A stretch of DNA of 64,000 nucleotides, taken from contig JAHIUA010000005.1 of the NCBI GenBank assembly GCA_018817385.1, positions 62,001-126,000 of the forward strand, in the 5' to 3' direction. How positions within the stretch are numbered: the stretch's first letter is position 1; each line of letters begins with the position of its first letter. A model generated the notes under the pieces. That model did no database searches. It was not told where the DNA came from and saw only the letters and a list, made by a program, of their open reading frames with translations. Shown piece by piece: positions 8,407 through 16,878 of this stretch. The translations under genes were made by a program, and so were the position numbers. The DNA comes from Pseudomonadota bacterium. GTDB lineage: Bacteria; Desulfobacterota; Desulfobulbia; Desulfobulbales; Desulfocapsaceae.

Positions 8407-9246
8407 ATGGAGCAGCAGAATTCATTTATTGAAGTGATCAAAAAACATATTGAACAAGGGAATGTTGTTCTGCCAGTCTTTAATTCTGCAGCCATGAAGG
8501 TGCAGCAGGAATTGGTAAAAAAAGAGCCAGATACACGGGTGTTGGAAAATGTTATTGTCACAGATCAGTCTCTTTCAAGTCTGGTCTTGCAGATGGCTAA
8601 TTCCTCTTTTTATAAAGGACTTGTTGAAGTAAAAACTGTTAGGGCAGCAATTGTAAGATTGGGAATGCGTGAGGTCGGTCGTATCAGTCTCCTTGTTGCC
8701 TCAAAGAATCAGTTCCGCAGTGGCAACAATAGGCTTAATCTGGTGATGCGCAAGCTCTGGCAGCATTCAGTCGGTTGTGCTCTGGGAGCAAGATGGTTAA
8801 CAAAACGTTGCAAACTCGATAACCTGGAAAGTCATTCCTTTTTTGCCGGGTTGTTTCATGATGTTGGAAAACTGTTAGTCCTGATGGTCGTTGAGCAATT
8901 GAGGAAGAAAGATCCTAAATTTCCTATAACCGATGCGCTTCTTATGGAAGCGATGACGTCGTTACATGAAACGCAGGGCTACTATCTTATGAAGCTGTGG
9001 AATATGCCTGAATCCTATTGTGTTGTAGCCCGGGATCATCATAAAGATCACTATGATGAGGCAAATGAGTTGCTTATGTTGGTGCGTATTGCCAATATGA
9101 TGTGCAATAAGGTAGGTATCGGTTTGCGTAAGGATCCAACCTTGATGGTTTCTGTATTGGAAGAAACGCATCATTTTAATCTCACCGAAATAGATCTTGC
9201 TGAGATGGAAATTGTTTTTGAAGATACCGCAGTTTTAACACGTTAA
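8407..9246 (+). CDS. HDOD domain protein
   Basis: A 279-residue HDOD-domain protein. HDOD is an HD-like output domain usually found in signalling proteins and commonly thought to act through protein contacts rather than phosphodiesterase catalysis. SSLVLQMANSSFY and VKTVRAAIVRLGM near residues 57-85 match HDOD cores, and an HD pair is seen in FAGLFHDVGKLL near residue 150. The ATG is chosen for GGAG about 8 nt upstream; the frame is open further upstream inside the ATPase gene. The 1-nt spacing implies an operon with the MshE-like ATPase, so a regulatory role in pilus or secretion control is plausible. Confidence 0.85.
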   Translation: MEQQNSFIEVIKKHIEQGNVVLPVFNSAAMKVQQELVKKEPDTRVLENVIVTDQSLSSLVLQMANSSFYKGLVEVKTVRAAIVRLGMREVGRISLLVASKNQFRSGNNRLNLVMRKLWQHSVGCALGARWLTKRCKLDNLESHSFFAGLFHDVGKLLVLMVVEQLRKKDPKFPITDALLMEAMTSLHETQGYYLMKLWNMPESYCVVARDHHKDHYDEANELLMLVRIANMMCNKVGIGLRKDPTLMVSVLEETHHFNLTEIDLAEMEIVFEDTAVLTR

Positions 9247-9805
9247 CGGATTGGCTATGTCTGGTTTGTCGCTTCGCGCACTCCCCGTCCAAAAAGAGCT
9301 CTTGGGATTTAAAGAACTGACTGCCGTCAGAATTGGGATAGATGTCGAATGGTGAGAGTCTAAGCATTCGCGGCACGATATCTTCTCCGTTGTTTCATTT
9401 CTTTCATTTCATGTCTCGCTGGATAATACCCCCTCAAGCACTGCTTGTTATGCTGCCTTGACCAGTAACTGCTAAGCACAGTAGCCAGCAATGATATATC
9501 AAGATTCTTTTGCGCTTCTTTTCTGTTGATTAACACAGCAGGATATTTATTTTTTAAACAATCAGCTGAGTTGCAATAAGTATTTAGAGCTGTTCACTAC
9601 TTGCTGGGAATTTTTTCCCTTAGTTCTTGGTTCGGAGAAAAATAAATTAAGTCACCCTCTCCTTTAAGTGTTGAGTACACCCGAGTACTGGACAATGACA
9701 ATGTGAAAGAGGAGATATACAGTGCAAAGGGGAAGAAAAATACATACATTCTCTTTGTTGTAACTAGAATCTGTCTTCCAACGTAATCATTAATGAGGAA
9801 TATTT
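9247..9805 (+). other. intergenic region with a degenerate copy of the gpmI 5' end
   Basis: A 559-nt gap. At 9257-9287 the sequence matches the first 31 nt of gpmI (9806-9836) at 27 positions, in the same reading phase. It encodes MSGLSLRALP against MSDLSLRSLP, then diverges and stops at 9353-9355. I read this as a vestigial duplication of the gpmI start rather than a functional 32-codon gene. The remainder (9356-9805) is AT-rich and must hold the gpmI promoter; no clear boxes are assigned. Confidence 0.5.
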
Positions 9806-11440
9806 ATGTCTGATTTGTCACTTCGTTCACTCCCCGGCTACAACGTTTTCCCCGGTCCTGTTGTCGTGATAGTTATGGATGGCGTGGGGATAGGCCCTCA
9901 CAATGAAAGCAATGGGGTACACATGGCTTATACCCCCGTCCTTGATGAGTTGTTACAGGGAGATCTGGTCACCCAGTTAAAGGCACATGGCTTTGCAGTA
10001 GGACTGCCTTCTGATACGGACATGGGGAATTCCGAAGTCGGACATAATGCCCTTGGTGCGGGAAGGATTTTCTCCCAGGGGGCAAAACTGGTAAACGAGG
10101 CGCTGCGCTCCGGCACGATTTTTCAGGGAGAGGCCTGGCAGGCAGCCATGCAGAGAACAGAAAATGGAGGAACTCTCCATTTTATCGGTATGATCTCAGA
10201 TGGGAATGTCCATAGTCATGTGGAGCAGTTGAACAGGATGCTGGATGAGTGCCTGAAAAATGGGATAACAAGGGTCCGGGTTCACGGACTCCTGGATGGA
10301 AGGGATGTGGGACCAAAGACAGCTCTGGATTATTTTGAGCCCTTAGAAGAAAAACTGCGCACCATGTCCCGGGATGGCAGGGATTATTGTATGGCTTCCG
10401 GTGGCGGACGCATGAATGTCACCATGGATAGGTATGAGGCCGATTGGCGGATTGTTGAAAAGGGGTGGCGTACTCATGTTCTCGGCAAGGGGAGAAGATT
10501 TTTTTCTGCGTGTGAGGCGATTAGGACCTATTACGAAGAAGATCAGGATATTACTGATCAATACATGGACAGTTTTGTTGTTGAACGTGATGGCAAAGCG
10601 GTGGGAACCATTGAAGATGGCGATGCGGTAATCTTCTTTAATTTTCGTGGTGATAGAGCCATAGAGCTTTCCAGGGCCTTTGATGAATCGGATTTCAAGG
10701 AGTTTGACAGAGAGCGAACGCCCGATGTCTTTTATTGCGGCATCATGCAGTATGATGGTGATGCCATGATTCCCACGCATTATCTGGTGGAACCGCCCTT
10801 TATCAGTCGCACCCTTGGAGAATATCTTTGTGTTACAGGGGTCACCTCCTGTGCCATATCAGAGACTCAGAAGTTCGGTCATGTTACCTATTTCTGGAAT
10901 GGCAACAAATCTGGATATATTGATGAAGAGCTTGAAAAATATGTTGAAATAGAATCTGACAGGATCACTTTTGATCTTCGTCCCTGGATGAAGGCAGCAG
11001 AGATTACCGATTATGTGATAGGGGCCATTGAAAGCAGGCAGTATAAATTTATCCGTTTAAATTATGCCAACGGCGATATGGTTGGTCATACCGGTGTTCC
11101 AATATCTGTGCGCATTGCTGTGGAAACTGTTGATCTGATGCTGCGACGACTCCTTCCGGTAATAAAGAAGGCTGAAGGGATTGCTGTAATCACCGCTGAC
11201 CATGGCAATGCTGACTGTATGTGGACTGAGAAAAAAGGAGTACGAACAGCAATGGTTGCCCATACAACAAATCCTGTCCCATTTGTTGTCCAGAATTTCA
11301 GTAAGGTTAATGTATTTACTTTGACTGAAGTGGAGAAACCCGGGCTTGCCAACGTGGCGGCAACTGTTTTGACTCTTCTCGGCTTTCAGGCTCCGGAAGA
11401 CTATGAACCTGCTCTTTTACGACTGGCAGAAAAAAAATAA
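9806..11440 (+). CDS. gpmI: 2,3-bisphosphoglycerate-independent phosphoglycerate mutase
   Basis: A 544-residue, metal-dependent enzyme of the alkaline phosphatase superfamily that interconverts 3- and 2-phosphoglycerate in glycolysis and gluconeogenesis. Seen are the metal-binding VMDGVGIG near residue 28, the catalytic serine in DMGNSEVGH near residue 72, HGLLDGRDV near residue 158, an arginine-rich FNFRGDRA near residue 277 and the C-terminal metal motif TADHGNADCM near residue 466. GAGG sits about 9 nt before the ATG. Length is typical. It is monocistronic here: a weak hairpin follows and a partial duplicate of its start lies 549 nt upstream. Confidence 0.95.
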   Translation: MSDLSLRSLPGYNVFPGPVVVIVMDGVGIGPHNESNGVHMAYTPVLDELLQGDLVTQLKAHGFAVGLPSDTDMGNSEVGHNALGAGRIFSQGAKLVNEALRSGTIFQGEAWQAAMQRTENGGTLHFIGMISDGNVHSHVEQLNRMLDECLKNGITRVRVHGLLDGRDVGPKTALDYFEPLEEKLRTMSRDGRDYCMASGGGRMNVTMDRYEADWRIVEKGWRTHVLGKGRRFFSACEAIRTYYEEDQDITDQYMDSFVVERDGKAVGTIEDGDAVIFFNFRGDRAIELSRAFDESDFKEFDRERTPDVFYCGIMQYDGDAMIPTHYLVEPPFISRTLGEYLCVTGVTSCAISETQKFGHVTYFWNGNKSGYIDEELEKYVEIESDRITFDLRPWMKAAEITDYVIGAIESRQYKFIRLNYANGDMVGHTGVPISVRIAVETVDLMLRRLLPVIKKAEGIAVITADHGNADCMWTEKKGVRTAMVAHTTNPVPFVVQNFSKVNVFTLTEVEKPGLANVAATVLTLLGFQAPEDYEPALLRLAEKK

Positions 11441-11733
11441 TTAGTTGCTGCTGGCGTGGACATTTCTCTGGAGATACTGATATGAAAAGACTTGTATCCT
11501 TTTGTTTTTATATCAGAAAAAAATAACTCAGTTGGCGGGTGTTTTTTTCTGGTTTTTTTTAATTACCTCTAGTATTATATAAATACGTATAAATTGTATG
11601 GTACAAAGGGTTGCAATTTTCAACTAATTGATTAATTGTTCTTTCTTGTGGTTTCAGCAAGAATTTTGTTACTGTACAAAAGAAAAAAGCATGATCACGT
11701 AGTTGATCAGTACTGAGGAGTTCAAGGTTTATT
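11441..11733 (+). promoter_or_regulatory. leader/intergenic region upstream of the cold-shock gene
   Basis: This 293-nt AT-rich stretch holds a hairpin CTGATAT...ATATCAG (11477-11516) after gpmI followed by A-rich sequence. Closer to the cold-shock gene, TGATCA is repeated across 6 nt (11691-11708), giving a possible hairpin just before the GAGGAG ribosome site (11715-11720). Such leaders are common for cold-shock genes, but thermosensing here is only a guess. Confidence 0.35.
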
Positions 11734-11934
11734 ATGTTAGAAGGCACAGTTAAATGGTTTAATGAGGCAAAAGGATTCGGTTTTCTGGAGCAGGATGGTG
11801 GAAAAGATGTATTTGTTCACTACTCAGCTATTGTTTCAGATGGTTTTAAAACCTTGAATGAAGGCGACAGAGTACAGTTTGAAATCACTGAAGGTCCTAA
11901 GGGCCCTGCTGCAGCTAACGTGAGTAAAATATGA
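11734..11934 (+). CDS. cold-shock protein, CspA family
   Basis: A 66-residue OB-fold single-strand nucleic-acid-binding protein. It starts with the canonical [15 protein letters not shown] containing RNP1, followed by RNP2 as DVFVHYSAI. It likely acts as an RNA chaperone. The ribosome site GAGGAG is 13 nt from the ATG, a little far, and a strong intrinsic terminator follows 26 nt after the stop. It is therefore a single-gene transcript. Whether it is cold-induced or constitutive cannot be told from the protein. Confidence 0.95.
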   Translation: MLEGTVKWFNEAKGFGFLEQDGGKDVFVHYSAIVSDGFKTLNEGDRVQFEITEGPKGPAAANVSKI

Positions 11935-11960
11935 TTTAAGACAGAGTTATTGTCTGTTGT

Positions 11961-12003
11961 AAAAAGGGGGGAAACCGTTGGCCGGTTTACCCCCTTTTTT
12001 TTA
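11961..12003 (+). terminator. rho-independent terminator of the cold-shock gene
   Basis: A long stem pairs AAAAAGGGGG and AAACCG with CGGTTT and CCCCCTTTTT around a TTGGC loop, with the 3' arm running into eight or more T. It would also work on the opposite strand because of the A-run before it. Confidence 0.9.
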
Positions 12004-12174
12004 TCTCCTCTTCCCCGTCCTTGGCTGTTTTCATTTCTTCTTCAGTGCCCCCTTTTCATTTCATCTCTTAGAAAAGATTCATGGAAGCCTCAGTTGTAAT
12101 ACGTTACCATATAGATACAATAGATTGATTAGCTATTGTGGAAAAAATCAATGGTTTTGTTACTGGAGCTTACT

Positions 12175-13887
12175 ATGGAAGAACTTTCAAAGTCACAGCG
12201 GGCACGATTGGCAATACGGACCTTTAAAACAATGGCCGATGCTCTTATTTTACGTGGATACTATAAACCTTCGGGGAAATCCGGCGAAAAGCTGGCAGAG
12301 TCATTGAAGCTCTTTAACCCTGAGATATACGGAACGATGAGTGATTCACGGATAGTGGAACTTAAAGGGTTAGAGTATGTCATGGATCGGATGCCCAGGG
12401 GGATAGAAAATTCTAATCGTATTATATTAACGGCTGATGAAGATTTTCACGATACCTCTTTTGAAAAAGTTACCCCGCTCAAGAGAAGGAGGCAATCTTA
12501 TATAGTCTCTGAGAAAGAAATTTGTTTTGTTATTAGTCGTGGATTGACTGAAGTGTATGATATTCTTACACATATTACATTTCTCAATATTGAGGCGCAA
12601 AAGATTCATGGCCAGATTTGTAATAAGGAAGGTGAAACCTGTTCTGAATGGCATGATCTTCAACATGCTGCCAACCAGCAACATCTGTTGGAAGGCGCTG
12701 AACTGGATCAGGCCATCTGGAATCTTTGTATCATTCTAGGGAGAACCTATCGTGAGACCAGGGACACTTATGAATATCTTGAGCTGCATCATAATAAAAA
12801 AGAAAATAGTAATAATGGATTGTTTTCAATTATCCATTCCATGGGGCAAAAGATAATCGAGGAAGCGAAATCCAGTGATAATCTGCTTACTGTTTATTTT
12901 ACGCCTTCCCTGCAGGAGATGATAGGGCATCATAAATATGCTTCGCTGTGGGCAAAGAATGTTAAACAGCACCTCTGTGATCGTGGATTACAGGACAGGC
13001 CGATTCATGTTGTCAGTGCGAATATGCATTCGATGAGAAATATTTTTTATGGGGCTGGCTATCTCAAGACCAACAGCAGGAATGTTCCCAGCGATCTCTA
13101 TGATATGATCTCGGATATTCGAGATATTGACAAGGAGATCAAACTCTATGCGGCAGATTTTGGCTTCAGTTCTCTTGTGGACCTCACAGAATCCACCATC
13201 GATATTATGGTTATCGATACCACCAAAAACATACCCTTCAATCTCCATGAAAGCATTCGCTGTGACTTCAGCTACCTGGAAAAGGAAAAGCCTGTTATCC
13301 TGGTCATTGATTATGCCTTTGGAACCCAGGCGTTTGATATCTTTGATGAACTGCTCTGTCCCTATCGAATTGAGGAAAAGACTGTGGTTTTCAACATTGT
13401 ATCTATCAGTGTGATGGGCAAGGCTGGAACACTGCCGGGGAAGAAAGGGGATATTATGCTTGCCACAGCGCATGTCATGGAGGGAACGACCAATAATTAT
13501 ATTGTCGACAATGATCTTGATGTCAAAGATTTTGATGAGGGGTATCCTATTCACGTAGGTCCTATGGTCACGGTTCTGGGGACATCTCTTCAGAATCGAG
13601 ATGTCCTTGCAAAATTCCATACCTCTAACTGGAAGGCCATTGGACTGGAAATGGAAGGGGGACATTTTCAACGGGCTATCAGTGCTGCAATTATACAGGG
13701 CCATATTTCAAGAAAGGTAAAGACCAGATATGCATATTATGCCTCGGACAATCCGCTCTATAGTGGACAGACTCTGGCCTCTGGCTCCATGGGGGTTGAG
13801 GGCATCGCCCCCACCTACATGATTACCAGGGTGCTTCTTGAAAAAATTGTTAATCCGCTTCCAGCACCGATTGTATGCGTATCATAA
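12175..13887 (+). CDS. conserved protein with nucleoside-phosphorylase-like C-terminus, unknown function
   Basis: A 570-residue protein that I do not recognise by name. The N-terminal half is helical with no clear motif. The C-terminal part (about residues 395-540) resembles the purine/uridine phosphorylase fold: GKKGDIMLATAHVMEG, HVGPMVTVLGTS and especially GLEMEGGHFQRAI, which parallels the ribose/base-binding 'EMEG' motif of those enzymes. An NTP- or nucleoside-related substrate is thus possible. The ATG is chosen because GGAG lies 6 nt upstream; the frame stays open to 12136. Its end overlaps the downstream sensor kinase by 13 nt, which suggests a functional link, perhaps supplying or sensing a ligand. 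Confidence 0.7.
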   Translation: MEELSKSQRARLAIRTFKTMADALILRGYYKPSGKSGEKLAESLKLFNPEIYGTMSDSRIVELKGLEYVMDRMPRGIENSNRIILTADEDFHDTSFEKVTPLKRRRQSYIVSEKEICFVISRGLTEVYDILTHITFLNIEAQKIHGQICNKEGETCSEWHDLQHAANQQHLLEGAELDQAIWNLCIILGRTYRETRDTYEYLELHHNKKENSNNGLFSIIHSMGQKIIEEAKSSDNLLTVYFTPSLQEMIGHHKYASLWAKNVKQHLCDRGLQDRPIHVVSANMHSMRNIFYGAGYLKTNSRNVPSDLYDMISDIRDIDKEIKLYAADFGFSSLVDLTESTIDIMVIDTTKNIPFNLHESIRCDFSYLEKEKPVILVIDYAFGTQAFDIFDELLCPYRIEEKTVVFNIVSISVMGKAGTLPGKKGDIMLATAHVMEGTTNNYIVDNDLDVKDFDEGYPIHVGPMVTVLGTSLQNRDVLAKFHTSNWKAIGLEMEGGHFQRAISAAIIQGHISRKVKTRYAYYASDNPLYSGQTLASGSMGVEGIAPTYMITRVLLEKIVNPLPAPIVCVS

Positions 13888-15701
13888 AGCAACAACGACT
13901 GGCCCATGTTTCTCCCTGGGTGCTGGCTGCCGCCTGTGGTCTGCTTGCCCTGATCATTGGAGTTTTTGCCGTTAATAACTACCGGCGTGATAAGGCCCTG
14001 ATGACCGATATTCTCCTGGAGAAAGGGACAACCCTCATACGCTTTGTCTCCTCCAGTGCCAGGAGTTCACTTATTAACGGACTGCGGGCAGGTCAGGATA
14101 TCCTTAATCTGTGGCCCGAACATGTACAGCGGGTCTTAGAACATGCTTCTGAACATCCCGGCGTTCGTTTTCTGGCTCTGGTGGATGCAAAAGGGATTAT
14201 CCAGGCCTGCTCTACACCTGTCGAGTGTGGTCGTTTGGTCTCAGAGCAGACTCGTAATTTTCTCTCCACTCTCTATGGCGACACTCCTGATAGCGGAACG
14301 TTTCATTATCGCATCGGTGAAGACGAAGGAAGAACGGTTTTTCAGATCGCTGCTTTGTTTTCTCCTTTGGGAAAAGAATTTTTAAAGAATTTTGGTCAAC
14401 GTATGCTCAGTCAGCACAGGGGGGGGCAGATGTTTGACAGGATGAAGCAGCACCAGGCCTTGAATCCGGTCTGGATTGTTCAACTTGAAAAACTCAATAA
14501 GAAAAAAATTTTTATCCTGGTAGAATTGGATCTTGATCAATTCAACAAATCTCTAGGGCGAAAAAAGCTTGAAATAGTCATTCTTTCTATCGTCCTTCTC
14601 CTGGTCGGAGTTGGCGGCTGGCTTTCAATATTGACATTGGAAGGCCTGAAAGGCTCCCAGTCCAGATTAAGGCGGGTAGAAGCCTTCCGGGATATTCTTA
14701 TATCCTCTTTACCAGTAGGGCTTATTGCTACTAACAATGCAGGACGGATAGTCCTCTATAATCAGTTTTCTCAGGAGCTGACAGGTATTCCCGAGAAAAA
14801 GGCCCTTGGTGGAGATCCCGGTGTTGTTCTGACTCCAGAATTAGGAGAGGCCTTTGAGGCAGAAGGCGTACATCCGGGGATCCCTTTTCAAAAAGAGATT
14901 CAGATTGTTCTGGAAAAAGGAGTGTCCCGTACCCTGCATCTTAATCGCGTAGCTATTATTGATAGAGATGATAAATTTGTGGGCACTCTCTTGGTGATAC
15001 AGGATCTCAGCCAGGTGAAAAAGCTTGAGGAGGAGTTGCGGAGAAGTGAGCGTCTAGCTGCCCTGGGAAAGATGGCAGCGGGAGTTGCCCATGAATTGCG
15101 GAATCCATTGAGTTCGATCAAAGGGCTTGCCCTCCTTTTGCGATCCAGGTTTATAGGAAAAAACAGTGATACTGAAACCGCCGATATCTTGGTTCAGGAG
15201 GTGGAGCGTCTCAATAGAAGTATCTGCGAATTGTTGGACTATGCACGGCCCCAGAAACTGTTGAAGGAGACGGTTGATCTGCAGCAGCTATTGCAGAAGG
15301 CCGTCTCCTTGATTCGCATTGACGCCGAGGCGGCAGGAGTAGAGGTCGTTTCATCCTGTCAAGAGTCCTTGCCGAAGGTCCTTGCCGACGAGGATAAATT
15401 GAATCAGGTCTTCCTCAATCTTTTTCTGAACGGTATCCAGGCAATGGAACAAGGGGGGGGGTTGACGGTAGAAGCGGAAGCGGCAGGGGCTATGGTAGAG
15501 ATTAAAATCAGTGATACCGGTTGTGGGATAGCATCTGAAAGTCTCGACAGGGTGTTTGATCCCTATTATACCTCGAAACCTGAGGGTACCGGTTTAGGGC
15601 TTGCCATGTCGGCCAAAATTGTTGAAGAGCATGGCGGGAGTATCAAAATCGTATCCCAAGAGGGGCAGGGAACTTCAGTGATTGTCCGAATTCCCTGCTG
15701 A
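13875..15701 (+). CDS. membrane sensor histidine kinase with PAS domain (ZraS/AtoS-like)
   Basis: A 608-residue sensor. One transmembrane segment lies at about residues 14-32 and a second near 236-256, bracketing a periplasmic region of about 200 residues with a single CSTPVEC cysteine pair. Then comes a PAS domain (about 275-380), the dimerisation box GVAHELRNPLSSIKG with the phospho-acceptor His near residue 405, and an HATPase_c domain with N-box NLFLNGIQAM, DTGCGI and GTGLGLAM. The architecture resembles NtrB/ZraS kinases that partner sigma-54 activators, but no response regulator lies adjacent. It overlaps the preceding unknown gene by 13 nt without its own Shine-Dalgarno, implying translational coupling. 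Confidence 0.9.
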   Translation: MRIIKQQRLAHVSPWVLAAACGLLALIIGVFAVNNYRRDKALMTDILLEKGTTLIRFVSSSARSSLINGLRAGQDILNLWPEHVQRVLEHASEHPGVRFLALVDAKGIIQACSTPVECGRLVSEQTRNFLSTLYGDTPDSGTFHYRIGEDEGRTVFQIAALFSPLGKEFLKNFGQRMLSQHRGGQMFDRMKQHQALNPVWIVQLEKLNKKKIFILVELDLDQFNKSLGRKKLEIVILSIVLLLVGVGGWLSILTLEGLKGSQSRLRRVEAFRDILISSLPVGLIATNNAGRIVLYNQFSQELTGIPEKKALGGDPGVVLTPELGEAFEAEGVHPGIPFQKEIQIVLEKGVSRTLHLNRVAIIDRDDKFVGTLLVIQDLSQVKKLEEELRRSERLAALGKMAAGVAHELRNPLSSIKGLALLLRSRFIGKNSDTETADILVQEVERLNRSICELLDYARPQKLLKETVDLQQLLQKAVSLIRIDAEAAGVEVVSSCQESLPKVLADEDKLNQVFLNLFLNGIQAMEQGGGLTVEAEAAGAMVEIKISDTGCGIASESLDRVFDPYYTSKPEGTGLGLAMSAKIVEEHGGSIKIVSQEGQGTSVIVRIPC

Positions 15702-15744
15702 TCCTGTTATGATTGCCATCATTGAGTTCCACAATTTATTCTTT

Positions 15745-16410
15745 TCAGGATAAGGGGAGTTCTTTTGCTTTTGTTTTGCCGCCATCAGGCCTTGGCGGCG
15801 GGGTCTGCCCTGAAAAAAGGGCAATCAGTCTTTGAAAAACAGTCTTTATTCCTGTCCATATTTTTGGCAGGATCCAGGCGGCAGCCAGTAAAAAAACGAT
15901 AAAGAAGAGGAGAAAGGCTAAAGGGTAATGTAAGGCTGCCCATAATCCGGTAACCACGGTAATATCTTCGAGAACAGAGGCCGTCCAGTTCGTAAAGGGT
16001 TCTGGGGAGGTGTTGATCAGAACTCTGCTGCCTGCCTTGATTGCATGAGTTGTGGCAGCTACTCCTCCTCCAAGGATGCCTGCAACAACAACCATGCTTG
16101 GATTAACCTCTCCCACTGCCCCGGCGGCGAGCAGAACTCCTGCGGGAATGCGGATAAAAGAATGAATAGTATCCCAGCCGGTGTCTACTCCTGGTGTTTT
16201 ATCGACAAAGAACTCAATCAGGTACATGAATGCTGCTGCACCTATCACCATTGGATCCTGAAGCACCAAGAGTTGCTCTGGCAAAACAACGTTACCGCTC
16301 AGACCGAGATATCCCAGGACGGCAATGGTTGCATAGAGATTAATTCCGGCTGCCCATGCCGTTCCCATGGTCAAGGCAATGGTCGTGATTAACTGCTGAT
16401 ATGCATCCAT
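15745..16410 (-). CDS. DUF4126 integral membrane protein
   Basis: A 221-residue protein with several hydrophobic segments (about residues 5-35, 52-68, 88-118, 138-185) and the family-typical VDKTPGVDTGWDTIHSFIR near residue 69. Glycine/alanine-rich helices such as GILGGGVAATTHAIKAGSR follow. The C-terminus is a cytoplasmic-looking polar tail. The biochemical role of DUF4126 is unknown. It is convergent with the upstream sensor kinase and not obviously in an operon. Confidence 0.8.
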   Translation of the reverse strand: MDAYQQLITTIALTMGTAWAAGINLYATIAVLGYLGLSGNVVLPEQLLVLQDPMVIGAAAFMYLIEFFVDKTPGVDTGWDTIHSFIRIPAGVLLAAGAVGEVNPSMVVVAGILGGGVAATTHAIKAGSRVLINTSPEPFTNWTASVLEDITVVTGLWAALHYPLAFLLFFIVFLLAAAWILPKIWTGIKTVFQRLIALFSGQTPPPRPDGGKTKAKELPLS

Positions 16411-16674
16411 AAATTCCCCTTTGTTGCGTATTCAAGAGTTCCCAAGAGTTGTCTCTTTTTCACATATGGCTGAAAAAGTAACCAGTGTTGTTGCTACTGG
16501 CAAGAGGGAAACTGGCGGGAGCCTGTCCGAGAATGCCCTTTTCTCCGAACTCTTCGTTGTTTCTAAAAAATACTGCTCGCAAAAGTGACCGTATGGCTGC
16601 TTGTGTTTGTCAGGCGTGCCTCAATTTTGGATAAAATGCCTATTCACGGATAAACTTCTGGGTGTTGCCTGACC

Positions 16675-16851
16675 CTAAAAATTATTATTGAGAAATTCGC
16701 ATTCTTTTGGGGTCAGGTCATATTTTACTTCTACGTGTTGGAGAAGGGCCTTTCTACTCTTCTCAGGATGTCTTTTGATAAGCTCTGCGAGTTCGGCCAG
16801 GGCCTGTTTTTTTTTATCTCCGGTGCATTGGGTAGGGTGTTGGTGTGACAT
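16675..16851 (-). CDS. small conserved-looking protein, unknown function
   Basis: A small protein of 58 residues from this ATG, or 65 from an upstream ATG ending at 16872. It begins MSHQHPTQCT and contains a charged helical segment (KKKQALAELAELIKRHPEK). I prefer the inner ATG because GGAA lies at a suitable distance before it. The gene starts 28 nt after the stop of glgB on the same strand and may be co-transcribed with it. No family is recognised. Confidence 0.5.
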   Translation of the reverse strand: MSHQHPTQCTGDKKKQALAELAELIKRHPEKSRKALLQHVEVKYDLTPKECEFLNNNF

Positions 16852-16878
16852 GACGACTTCCGTATTATTCATTATTGT

